Both the position numbers and the translations under genes were made by a program. 64,000 nt of DNA from Holophagales bacterium (lineage in GTDB: Bacteria > Acidobacteriota > Thermoanaerobaculia > UBA5066), in NCBI GenBank assembly GCA_016719485.1, contig JADJZB010000030.1:221501-285500 (forward strand). Reading direction: 5' to 3'. Shown here piece by piece: positions 34,026 to 42,193 of the stretch; within the stretch, counting starts at the first letter, position 1; every line of letters begins with the position of its first letter. Under the pieces are notes generated by a model. The model did not search any database. It worked only from the letters and a program-made list of their open reading frames with translations, and was not told where the DNA came from.

Positions 34026-35533
34026 TCCTTCGCCTCTCCCCGCGCACGTTCCAGCCCGGCGAGCGCTTCGCGGGCGACGAGCCGGTCGTCGAAGGGCTCC
34101 TTCCGCCCGGCCGTGACCTGGTACGTCTCGTGTCCTTTCCCGGCCAGGACGACGACGTCGCCCGGCCTGGCCGTCTCGAGCGCCCGGACGATCGCCTCGC
34201 GCCGGTCGAGGACGACGACCGGTTCGCGGCCGGCCGCCCGGGCCCCCGCGGCGACCTCGTCGGCGATCGCCGACGGCTCTTCCGATCGGGGGTTGTCGGA
34301 CGTGACGACGACGCGGTCGGCCAGCTCCGCGGCGATCCGCCCCATCTCGGGGCGCTTGCCGCGATCGCGGTCGCCGCCGCAGCCGAAGACGACGTGGAGC
34401 GCCCCGCCGCGCGCGGTGGCGAGCGCGCGGGTCGTTCTCAGGACGCCTTCGAGCGCGGCCGGCTTGTGGGCGTAGTCCACGAGGACGAGAAGACCGACGC
34501 CGTTCGGAACCCGTTCCAGCCGGCCGGGGACCACCGAGACGGCGCCGAGCCGCGCGCCGATCTGGGCGGCGGGGAGCCCGAGAGCGAGCGCCGCCGAGGC
34601 GGCCGCGAGCAGGTTCTCCGCGTTCGGGGCGCCGAGGAGGGGCGAGGCGATCTCGACGACGTCTCCCGTGGCGCGACGGACGACCCTGAGCGAGATTCCC
34701 TCGGCGGAGGGCCGCACCTCGCCGGTGACGTCCGCGCCGGTGGCGGGCGAGAGCGAGAACGCGAGCGTCCGCTCTTTCGGGAGCCGGTCGAGGAGCTTGC
34801 GGCCCCAGGCGTCGTCGGCGTTCACGACCGCCCACCCGCCGGGCTTGAGGAGCCCGAACAGCTTCGCCTTCTCCTCGAAGTAGGCCTCCATCGTCCCGTG
34901 ATCGTCGAGGTGGTCGCGCGTCAGGTTCAGGAAGACCGCCACGTCGAAGGCGCAGCCGGCGAGCCTCTCGAGCCAGAGCGCGTGCGAGGAGCACTCGAGC
35001 GTCGCCGCCGTCCCGCCGCCCTCCGCGAGGGCCGCGAGCATCGGCTGGAGCTCCGTCGCCTCGGGCGTCGTCCGCGACGCGTCGAGCGTTCCGGCCGTCC
35101 CCTCTCCCCAGCGGTAGACGAGGGTCCCGAAGAGGCCGCGCTTCGGGTGCGCGGCTCCGAGGACCTCGTCGACGAGGAGCGTCGTGGTCGTCTTGCCGCT
35201 CGTCCCCGTCACCCCCGCCATCACGAGCCTCTTGCTCGGCTCCCCCGCGAGGCGCGCGGCGAGGAGTCCCGCGGCGAGCCGGGGGTTCTCGACCTCGAGG
35301 TACGGCACCTCGATTTCGTGCGGGGCGGGAGCGGGGCCGAGCGCCGCCGGGGCACCGGACAGAACGGCCTCCGCCACGAAGGTCCGCCCGTCGAGCTGCT
35401 TGCCCGGAAGGGCCGCGAAGAGGATCCCGGCCCCGGCGCGGCGCGAATCGTGCGTGATGCCGCGCACTTCCGGATTGCCCGGCGGCCCCACCTGCCGGCA
35501 GGCAAGCCCCTCGGCGAGCGAGGACAGCTTCAC
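34022..35533 (-). CDS. murE: UDP-MurNAc-tripeptide synthetase MurE, meso-DAP type
   Basis: A 503-residue Mur ligase with ATP loop GVTGTSGKTTTT, ECSSHALWLERL and FLNLTRDHLDDHG. The substrate motif DNPRSEEP is the DNPR form linked to meso-diaminopimelate rather than lysine, so the wall is predicted to be DAP-type. The GTG start overlaps the ftsI stop, and its stop overlaps the murD ATG. Confidence 0.97.
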   Translation of the reverse strand: MKLSSLAEGLACRQVGPPGNPEVRGITHDSRRAGAGILFAALPGKQLDGRTFVAEAVLSGAPAALGPAPAPHEIEVPYLEVENPRLAAGLLAARLAGEPSKRLVMAGVTGTSGKTTTTLLVDEVLGAAHPKRGLFGTLVYRWGEGTAGTLDASRTTPEATELQPMLAALAEGGGTAATLECSSHALWLERLAGCAFDVAVFLNLTRDHLDDHGTMEAYFEEKAKLFGLLKPGGWAVVNADDAWGRKLLDRLPKERTLAFSLSPATGADVTGEVRPSAEGISLRVVRRATGDVVEIASPLLGAPNAENLLAAASAALALGLPAAQIGARLGAVSVVPGRLERVPNGVGLLVLVDYAHKPAALEGVLRTTRALATARGGALHVVFGCGGDRDRGKRPEMGRIAAELADRVVVTSDNPRSEEPSAIADEVAAGARAAGREPVVVLDRREAIVRALETARPGDVVVLAGKGHETYQVTAGRKEPFDDRLVAREALAGLERARGEAKE

Positions 35534-37635
35534 GGCTCGGGCGCCTCCGCCGGGAGGGCGAGCGGGAGCGGGCCGAGGGAGACGTCGGTCACCGGCGGTT
35601 CGAACGAGAGGGTGAGGCGGACTGCGCTGCCCCGCGGAAGCGGTGTCCCGGCCGGCGGCTCCTGGGCGACGACGAATCCGTGTCCCGCGAGCTTGACGGT
35701 GAAACCTCGCTGCGAAAGCTCCTGCACGGCCTCGCGCGCGGCCCGGCCGGCGAGGTCAGGGACGTACCGCTCTCCCGCGGCGAGGCGGTCGAGGTCCTCG
35801 GGCGCGACCGGCGGCCGCAGCGCCGCAGGGACGAGCCCGGGAGGAAGCGCCCCGGTGGACGGCGCAGCCCCCCGCGTGAGGTCGGCCGTCAGGATCGACG
35901 GCGTCACGCGGTCTTCCGCCGGAAGGCCCGGCTCTCCAAGGACGCGCATCGCCTCGGCCGCGATCACCGCGAAGACCGGCGCCGCGACGTCTCCCCCGTA
36001 CGTCCGCCCCCGGGGCTCGTCGACGAGCACGCCGATGACGACGCGGGGGCGGTCGGCCGGAAGGAAGCCGTAGAACGACGCGACGTAGCGGTCGTGCGAG
36101 TAGCCGGCCCCCGGGATGGCCTTCTGGGCCGTCCCCGTCTTCCCCGCAACGGTGAAGCCGGGCACGGCCGCCTTGCGCCCGGTCCCTTCCTCGACGACCT
36201 TCACGAGGAGGCGGCGCATCGCCGCGGCCGTCTTCTCGGAGACCACCCGCGTCCCGGCGGGAGGCCTTCGGAGCTCGGGCGCCGCGCCGGGCCGTGTGAT
36301 CTCGGCGACGAGGTAGGGCGTCGGGAGGACGCCGCCGTTCGCGAGGGCGGCGAAGGCCCGCGCGAGCTGCAGGGCGTTGACGCCGATCTCCTGGCCGAAG
36401 GAGATCGTCGGAAGCGAGAGCGCGCTCCAGGACGCCGGGTCGCGCAGCAGGCCGCCGTTCTCCCCTTCGAGATCGACGCCCGTCCTGCTCCCGAATCCGA
36501 AGGCGCGCACCGCGCGGTGGAACCCCGCCTTGCCGAGGCCGAGGCCGATGTGAGCCGCGCCGACGTTGGAGGAGTGGGCCAGGACGTCGACGAGGGGAAG
36601 GGCTCCCCAGGCGGCCCGTCCGTGCTCGCGGATCGTCTTGCGCCCGATCGTCAGCGAGCCGCCGCCGCAGTCGATGATGTCGTCGGGACCGATCGTCCCG
36701 GCTTCGATCGCGGCCGCGGCGGTGATCACCTTGAACGTGGAGCCCGGCTCGTAGGCGTCGGCGATCGGGCGGCACCGGCGCGCCTCGGCGCTCGCGTCCG
36801 ACCAGGCGTTCGGGTCGAACGTGGGGACCGAGGCCATCGCGAGGATCTCCCCCGTCTGCGGATCGAGGACGACGGCGGAGGCCGCCCGGGCGTTCGTCTC
36901 CTGCCGCGCCTTCGCCAGCTCGCGCTCGGCGACGTGCTGCAGGCCCGCGTGGAGCGTCAGCCGGAGAGAGGCGCCCTCGACCTCGTCCGTCGACCTTCGG
37001 CCCGCGCCTCCCGGCGTGCCGCGCTGGACCGCGTACGACCGCTGACCCCCGTCGCGCAGGACCGTGACGCGCGCCGGCCGGCCTCTCACCTCGCCGTCCC
37101 AACGGTGCTCCAGCCCGCCGAGCCCCTGGCTGTCGGTCCCGACGTAACCGACGACGGAGGCCGCGAGCGACCCCTCGGGGTAGCGGCGCGCCGACTCCTT
37201 CAGGAGCCTCACGCCCGGCAGGGACCGCCGCCTGACGCCGAGGGCGGTCTGAGCGCTCACGCGCCGCGCGACCCAGACGAAGTCCCGCTCGCGGTCGGAG
37301 AGCTTGTGCCGCAGCTCGCCGACGGACTGCCCGACGATCGGCGCGAGGACCCGGGCGACCGCGCCGGGGTCGTCGATGTCGGACGGAATGGCGAAGACCG
37401 ACTCCACTGCCGTCGTGACGGCGAGGGGCCGTCCTTCGCGGTCGACGATCGCCCCGCGCCTCGGCGCCAGCTCCACCGTCCGTACCTGCTGCCTCTTCGC
37501 CCTCTTCACGAACTCGTCGTGCCTCACGACCTGCAGCTCGCCGAGCCGGGCGAGGAGGACGAGGATCCAGAGGCCGGCGCATCCGACGAGGACGTAGGCG
37601 CGGCGGGCGGCCGACCGCCCGGGCGAGGCGTTCAG
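35530..37635 (-). CDS. ftsI: Septal transpeptidase FtsI/PBP3 with a PASTA domain, probable CTG start
   Basis: A 701-residue class B penicillin-binding protein if translation starts at CTG 37635. A membrane helix (about 12-33), the PBP dimer domain, and a transpeptidase with S299-T-F-K302, SSN (LAHSSNVGAA) and KTG (VAGKTGTAQK) follow. One PASTA domain lies near the end (about 590-670, YVPDLAGRAAREAVQEL), a feature of SpoVD-like relatives. The first standard start, GTG 37527, would remove the membrane anchor. CTG 37635 overlaps the ftsL stop (CTGA) and has GGAGG 7 bases upstream. It crosslinks septal peptidoglycan with FtsW. Confidence 0.93.
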   Translation of the reverse strand: MNASPGRSAARRAYVLVGCAGLWILVLLARLGELQVVRHDEFVKRAKRQQVRTVELAPRRGAIVDREGRPLAVTTAVESVFAIPSDIDDPGAVARVLAPIVGQSVGELRHKLSDRERDFVWVARRVSAQTALGVRRRSLPGVRLLKESARRYPEGSLAASVVGYVGTDSQGLGGLEHRWDGEVRGRPARVTVLRDGGQRSYAVQRGTPGGAGRRSTDEVEGASLRLTLHAGLQHVAERELAKARQETNARAASAVVLDPQTGEILAMASVPTFDPNAWSDASAEARRCRPIADAYEPGSTFKVITAAAAIEAGTIGPDDIIDCGGGSLTIGRKTIREHGRAAWGALPLVDVLAHSSNVGAAHIGLGLGKAGFHRAVRAFGFGSRTGVDLEGENGGLLRDPASWSALSLPTISFGQEIGVNALQLARAFAALANGGVLPTPYLVAEITRPGAAPELRRPPAGTRVVSEKTAAAMRRLLVKVVEEGTGRKAAVPGFTVAGKTGTAQKAIPGAGYSHDRYVASFYGFLPADRPRVVIGVLVDEPRGRTYGGDVAAPVFAVIAAEAMRVLGEPGLPAEDRVTPSILTADLTRGAAPSTGALPPGLVPAALRPPVAPEDLDRLAAGERYVPDLAGRAAREAVQELSQRGFTVKLAGHGFVVAQEPPAGTPLPRGSAVRLTLSFEPPVTDVSLGPLPLALPAEAPEP

Positions 37636-38060
37636 AAGCCTTCCTCCGTCCGCACCGGGGCGGGCGGGCCCTGCGTCTCGGGAACCGCGACGCTCCCGGA
37701 CACGGGCCGGCGCGCCGCGACCCCGAACGCGCCGTCCTTCACGAACACGACCTGGTCCTGGCCGGGCGTCACGAGGCCGAGGCGCTCCCGAGCCACGTCC
37801 TCCACCCGGGAGAGGGCCGAGACCCGCGCCTTCTCCATCTCGAGCTGGCGCTGGCGCTCCTCGAGGGTCTCCTTCTGCTTCTGCAGGCGCTCGATCTGGT
37901 AGCCGAGCCGGAAGGTCTCGAGGTTCGTCCAGATGGCGGCGAACAGGACCGCCATCGGCGGCAGCGGGGAGAGGAGGAGGGCGAGGAGCTCCCGGGTCCG
38001 CCGTCGGTCGGGCTCGCGGACGAGGTAGACGTTATCGACGGGGCGGCGGACGGTGTACAC
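37632..38060 (-). CDS. ftsL: FtsL-like cell division protein
   Basis: A 142-residue bitopic protein: basic N-terminus, one membrane helix (about 24-45) and a leucine-zipper-like coiled coil (about 50-85, QIERLQKQKETLEERQRQL). The ending VEDVARERLGLVTPGQDQVVFV is typical of FtsL/FtsB/DivIC. Position between rsmH and ftsI fits FtsL. It links FtsQ to the FtsW-FtsI synthase. GTG start; about 40 extra residues at the C-terminus are Pro/Ala-rich. Confidence 0.85.
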   Translation of the reverse strand: MYTVRRPVDNVYLVREPDRRRTRELLALLLSPLPPMAVLFAAIWTNLETFRLGYQIERLQKQKETLEERQRQLEMEKARVSALSRVEDVARERLGLVTPGQDQVVFVKDGAFGVAARRPVSGSVAVPETQGPPAPVRTEEGF

Positions 38061-38066
38061 GGCCCC

Positions 38067-39020
38067 TCAGCCGGACCTCGGTGGCCCCGGTACGACCCGC
38101 TCCGCCACGCGCATCCGCGCTGACCTCGCGCGCCTGTTGTCGAACACCTCTTCGGGCGACGGCCGGACCGGCTTCCTCGTGACGAGGGCGAGGACCCGGC
38201 GACGCGAGCAGACGCAGACCGGGAAGGACGGCGGGCAGCTGCAGCCGGCGGAGCGGTCGCGGAAGCTGTCCTTGACGATTCGGTCCTCGAGCGAGTGGTA
38301 GGAGAGGACGGCGAGGCGCGCGCCGAGGGAAAGGCGCGCGATCGCGTCGTCGAGGAACCGACCCAGCTCGACGAGCTCGCGGTTCGTGGCGATGCGCAGC
38401 GCCTGGAAGACGCGCGTGGCCGGGTCGCGGCCCTCTTCCCGCCGGCCGCCGATCGCCTTCGCGACGAGGGTCCGAAGCTCGCCCGTCGTGCGGATCGGCG
38501 CCGTCTCGCGGGCCTGCACGATGGCCCGGGCGACGGCCCGGGACCGGGGCTCCTCCCCGTACTCGAAGAAGATCTTCGCGAGCTCCTCGGCGGGAAGCTC
38601 GGCCACGAGGTCGGCTGCCGTCGGGCCCGATGCGCCCATTCGCATGTCGAGAGGTCCGTCCTTCATGAAAGAGAACCCCCGCTCGGCCCTGTCGAGCTGC
38701 ATCGAGGAGACGCCGAGGTCGGCCAGGACGCCGTCCACTTCGTGGAGGCCCAGCCGGTCGAGGTGGAGAGCGAGCTCCTCGTGGCGCCCCTCCACCGCGA
38801 CGAAACGGTCGCCGAACCGCCCGAGGCGTTCGCGCGAGAAAGCGAGGGCGTCCGGATCCCGATCGATCCCGACGAGACGGACCCCGTCGCCCGCGGCGAG
38901 GATCGCCTCCGCGTGGCCGCCGAGCCCGAGGGTCGCGTCGACGTAGACGCCCCCGCGTTCCGGCCGGAGCGCCTCGAGGACCTCTCGGAGGAGGACGGGG
39001 ACGTGCACGGGCAGCTCCAC
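38067..39020 (-). CDS. rsmH: 16S rRNA (cytosine1402-N4)-methyltransferase RsmH
   Basis: A 317-residue SAM-dependent methyltransferase with the family start HVPVLLREVLEAL and the SAM loop VYVDATLGLGGHAEAIL. Further motifs are VDGVLADLGVSSMQLD, ATRVFQALRIATNREL and LSYHSLEDRIVKDSF. It methylates C1402 of 16S rRNA. The start is GTG at 39020, and the gene follows mraZ by 12 bases, as in most dcw clusters. Confidence 0.96.
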   Translation of the reverse strand: MELPVHVPVLLREVLEALRPERGGVYVDATLGLGGHAEAILAAGDGVRLVGIDRDPDALAFSRERLGRFGDRFVAVEGRHEELALHLDRLGLHEVDGVLADLGVSSMQLDRAERGFSFMKDGPLDMRMGASGPTAADLVAELPAEELAKIFFEYGEEPRSRAVARAIVQARETAPIRTTGELRTLVAKAIGGRREEGRDPATRVFQALRIATNRELVELGRFLDDAIARLSLGARLAVLSYHSLEDRIVKDSFRDRSAGCSCPPSFPVCVCSRRRVLALVTRKPVRPSPEEVFDNRRARSARMRVAERVVPGPPRSG

Positions 39021-39032
39021 GGCGCCTCGACG

Positions 39033-39476
39033 TCAGAGATTGCGGGCCAGATCGTCGTAGTCCTCATCGGTGATCGGCGCGGCTGCGAGGGCGGCGAAGT
39101 GCCGCGCCTTGTCGACGACCTTGAGCGAGTCGGGCTGCGCGAGGACGAGGACCTCGCTGCCGATACCCGACGTCTCGCGCAGCAGGGCGGGGATCAGGAG
39201 GCGCCCCTGTCCGTCCATCTGGACCGTCTGGCCGAACGTGTTGTAACGCTCGAGGAACTTCGTCCGTCCCCGGTGGACGAACGGAAGGGCCGCGAGCTTC
39301 TCTTCGATGGCCGCCCAGACCGGCAGCGGATAGACGAGAATCTCGATGCCGGTGACCGACGTGACGAAGAACTCTCCGCCGCCCGCAGACTCGATCGTCT
39401 CGCGGAACTTCGCAGGGACCTTGAACCGGCCCTTCTCGTCGACTGTCGACTCGGCACTGCCGCGGAGACGTTCCAT
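39033..39476 (-). CDS. mraZ: Transcriptional regulator MraZ
   Basis: A 147-residue protein with two SpoVT/AbrB-like halves, each carrying the family motif: DEKGRFKVPAKFRE (about 14-27) and DGQGRLLIPALLRE (about 89-102). MraZ forms ring-like oligomers that bind GTGGG repeats at its own promoter and control the dcw operon. The four matching boxes lie 52-86 bases upstream of this ATG. It is the first gene of the cluster. Confidence 0.96.
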   Translation of the reverse strand: MERLRGSAESTVDEKGRFKVPAKFRETIESAGGGEFFVTSVTGIEILVYPLPVWAAIEEKLAALPFVHRGRTKFLERYNTFGQTVQMDGQGRLLIPALLRETSGIGSEVLVLAQPDSLKVVDKARHFAALAAAPITDEDYDDLARNL

Positions 39477-39527
39477 CGCTCGTTCCGGGAATCAGGGGAG
39501 GGGGCGGCGACCGCGGCATCGTTTACG

Positions 39528-39562
39528 CCCACGATCAACCACTCTTATCCACTTTTTCCCAC
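39528..39562 (-). promoter_or_regulatory. MraZ operator: four GTGGN boxes with a 10-base period
   Basis: On the minus strand the boxes GTGGG, GTGGA, GTGGT and GTGGG occur at 39558-39562, 39548-39552, 39538-39542 and 39528-39532. Each is separated by exactly 5 bases. This matches the known MraZ binding pattern of spaced GTGGG repeats. The array sits between the promoter and the mraZ start, fitting autorepression. Confidence 0.9.
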
Positions 39563-39566
39563 GCGG

Positions 39567-39596
39567 AGTATCTGCCTCCGTTTCTTTGCGCGTCAA
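39567..39596 (-). promoter_or_regulatory. Sigma-70-like promoter of the dcw cluster
   Basis: TTGACG (39596-39591) and GATACT (39572-39567) are separated by 18 bases. The expected transcription start falls inside the MraZ box array, giving a leader of about 80 bases. Confidence 0.65.
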
Positions 39597-39613
39597 GGAG
39601 AAAGGTCCGCTCG

Positions 39614-40790
39614 GTGCTACCCTTGCGTCGACCTGTGTCCTCCAGCAACGACAAGACTTACGCTGAACAAACGCCCGTCCTCGTCGCAGACGCCGACTCC
39701 CTCGCGCGGCTCGTCGAGGATCTCTCCGCGCACCCCGACGACGACGTCGCGCTCGACACCGAAGCCGACTCCTTCCACCACTACTTCGAGAAAGTCTGCC
39801 TGCTGCAGCTCGCGCGCTCCGGGAGGGCGTGGCTCGTCGATCCGCTCGCCGGCCTCGACCTCGGGCCGCTCCTCGGCCTCCTGTCCGCCCGACGCCTCCT
39901 GCTGCACGGGGCCGACTACGACCTGAGGCTCCTCTCGCGCGGGTACGGCTTCTCCCCGCGGGAGATCTTCGACACGATGCTCGCCGCGCAGCTCCTCGGG
40001 CAGAAGGAGATCGGCCTGGCCGCGCTCCTCTCCGGGCGCCTCGGCGTGACGCTCGACAAGACGAGCCAGCGCGCCGACTGGAGCCGCCGGCCCCTCACGC
40101 CGACGCTCCTGACCTACGCCGCGGCCGACGTCCTCCACCTCCACGCGCTCGTGGCGCTCCTCGAGGCCGACCTCTCGGCGCGGGGCCGCCTCGAATGGCA
40201 CGCCGAAGAGTGCGCACGACTCCTCTCGCAGGACCTCTCGCCCGCCCCGGAGGACCCCGAGACCGACTGGCGCATCAAGGGATCGAACGCGCTCTCCGCG
40301 AAGGAGCGCGCCTTCCTCAGGGAGCTCTGGAGTGCCCGCGAGGAACGCGCCCGCGCTCTCGACCTTCCTCCGTTCCGTGTTCTCCACAACGAGACGCTGC
40401 TCTCCCTCGCGCGCAAGGCCGCAGCGGGAGAGCAGGACGTCGCGACGCTCTTCCCCCGCCCGGTGCCCGCGGGCTTCGCGGGCCGGCTTCGGGAGGCGCT
40501 CGAGACGGCCAGCGCTCTTCCGCCGACGGCCTGGCCTCCCGCGCGGCGCGGCGAGGTCGTCCGTCCGGAACCGGAGCTCGAGAAGGCCGTCTACGCCCTG
40601 AAGGGCCGCCGGGACGCCGTCGCCGCGCGACTCGGCCTCGATCCCGGCGTCCTCGCCTCGCGGGCCACGCTCGTCGACATCGCCCGCGCCGAGCTCGCCG
40701 CGCGGGCGTCCCTCGGCCCCCGCCGACCTCGTCGCCACCACGCGCCTCTCGCGCTGGAAGGCCGAGCTCCTGGCCGGGGTCAGGTCTTGA
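39614..40790 (+). CDS. rnd: Ribonuclease D, frameshifted near the 3' end
   Basis: A DEDD-y exoribonuclease that trims tRNA and other RNA 3' ends. ALDTEADSFHHYFEK gives D and E, HGADYDLRLLS the second Asp, and LLTYAAADVLHL the Tyr and last Asp. An HRDC domain (about 215-295, WSAREERARALDLPPFRVL) follows. At a five-C run (40717-40721) the frame breaks; removing one C gives LGPADLVATTRLSRWKAELL and a TGA at 40788-40790. The uncorrected frame runs to 40816. The last codons and the stop lie inside a palindromic repeat. Start is GTG with AAAGG 8 bases upstream; divergent from mraZ. Confidence 0.88.
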
Positions 40791-40838
40791 TTTTCTATTA
40801 TAGCTATTCGCTATAATAGATAATCAAGACCTGACCCC
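40776..40838. repeat. 63-bp palindromic element overlapping the end of rnd
   Basis: Two 29-base arms (40776-40804 and 40810-40838) pair with one mismatch around the loop TATTC. The outer part GGGGTCAGGTCTTGA is GC-balanced and the inner part is AT-rich, unlike the neighbouring DNA. Similar GGGGTCAGGTCTTGA ends are, from memory, common beside REP-associated tyrosine transposases. No transposase is present here. As the only structure between the convergent rnd and rseP genes it could also end both transcripts. Confidence 0.85.
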
Positions 40839-40846
40839 TCGTTCTT

Positions 40847-42181
40847 CTAGAAGCCCAGGTTCTTCGCGATGTCGAAGGCGAGGACCGAGACCATCAGGAG
40901 GACGAGGAAGACGAAGCCCGCCTGGAGGAGCCGCTCCTTCAGCTTGATGGAGAAGTCCCGGCGGACGATTCCCTCGAGCGTCAGGAGGAAGAGCTGCCCT
41001 CCGTCCAGGAGCGGGATCGGCAGGAGGTTCAGGAGGCCGAGCTGGAGGGAGAGGAGGCCCATGAACCCGAGCAGGGCCGCCAGGCCGGTGCGAACGGCCT
41101 CCCCGGAGAACTTCGCGATGTCGACCGGGCCGGAAAGCTGGCGGATCGAGCCGGAGCCCGAGACCATCCGCTTGACCGTCTGCCCGACGGCGGCCGTCTG
41201 CCGCAGGTTCTCCGTCCACGAGGCGCCGATCGCCGCGAGGAAGGGCAGCTTCCGCTTCACGAGCTCGTACTTCGGCGTGAAGCCGATCCTCCACGAGCCC
41301 CCCTCGAGCCGCGGCGTCACCTCGAAAGCGAGGCGCTGGCCGCCCCTTTCGATGACGAACGGAATCGGCTTCGCGCCGTCCGTGCCGAACGCCGCCGAGG
41401 CTTCCCGGACGCGGCGGACGACCTCGAAGTAGCCCTCGATCGCGACACCGCCGATCGAGACGATCCGGTCGCCGACCTGGAGGCCCGCCTTCTCGCCGGG
41501 ATAACCCTTGACGAGGCTCCCGATCACCGGGGCGAGGAAGGGATTGAGGCCGGTGTAGCCGATGTCGTATTTCGTCTGCGGCTCCGGGCGGATGACGACG
41601 TCGACCTTCTCCCCCGCCCTCTCGAGGACGACCGGGATCTCGGCCCGCGGTGCCATGCCCAGGTGCGTCTCCACCTCGCGCCAGGTCGTCACCGGCTTGC
41701 CGGAGAGCGCGACGACGACGTCGTCGACCCGCACGCCCGCCTTCTCGGCCGGACTGCCCGTGTCGACGTGCTTGACGACCGGCTTCTCGTCGGCATACCT
41801 CGGCACCGTGATGCCGATCGCGAACGCCCCCGCGGTCAGGAGGAGGGCGAGGACCAGGTTCACCATCGGTCCCGCGAGCATGACGAGGAACCGCTGCCAC
41901 CGCGTTCCGCGCATCGCGGGAGGGGCGTCTTCGCCCGCCACGACGTCGCTCTCGTCGGGCCCGAGGCCGACGATCTTCACGTAGCCGCCGAGCGGGACGA
42001 GCGAGATCCGGTAGTCCGTTCCGTTCCGCTTGAAGCCGAAGAGACGCTTGCCGAAACCGATCGAGAAGACCTCGATCGGGAACTTGAAGAACTTCGCCAC
42101 CAGGAAGTGCCCGAACTCGTGGAAGAAGATCAGGAACGAGAGGACGAAGATGAAGGCGAGGATGTTCGTAGAGATCTGCAT
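40847..42181 (-). CDS. rseP: Site-2 intramembrane metalloprotease RseP
   Basis: A 444-residue M50 protease. The zinc motif HEFGH is at residues 21-25 in the first helix and the distal LLPIPLLDGG motif lies near residue 400. Two PDZ domains (about 120-285: VDTGSPAEKAGVRVDD and VKGYPGEKAGLQVGDR) separate the membrane halves. The family cuts membrane-bound anti-sigma factors after a first cut by a DegS-like protease. It is the last gene of the uppS-cdsA-dxr-rseP run. Confidence 0.95.
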   Translation of the reverse strand: MQISTNILAFIFVLSFLIFFHEFGHFLVAKFFKFPIEVFSIGFGKRLFGFKRNGTDYRISLVPLGGYVKIVGLGPDESDVVAGEDAPPAMRGTRWQRFLVMLAGPMVNLVLALLLTAGAFAIGITVPRYADEKPVVKHVDTGSPAEKAGVRVDDVVVALSGKPVTTWREVETHLGMAPRAEIPVVLERAGEKVDVVIRPEPQTKYDIGYTGLNPFLAPVIGSLVKGYPGEKAGLQVGDRIVSIGGVAIEGYFEVVRRVREASAAFGTDGAKPIPFVIERGGQRLAFEVTPRLEGGSWRIGFTPKYELVKRKLPFLAAIGASWTENLRQTAAVGQTVKRMVSGSGSIRQLSGPVDIAKFSGEAVRTGLAALLGFMGLLSLQLGLLNLLPIPLLDGGQLFLLTLEGIVRRDFSIKLKERLLQAGFVFLVLLMVSVLAFDIAKNLGF

Positions 42182-42193
42182 GCGGCCCTTTAA

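Noticed and set aside
30138..35533. Hidden or fused MurF, MraY or MurG within the dcw cluster
   Set aside because: MurE, MurD, FtsW and MurC are all of normal length and their stops overlap the next starts, so there is no room for another domain.
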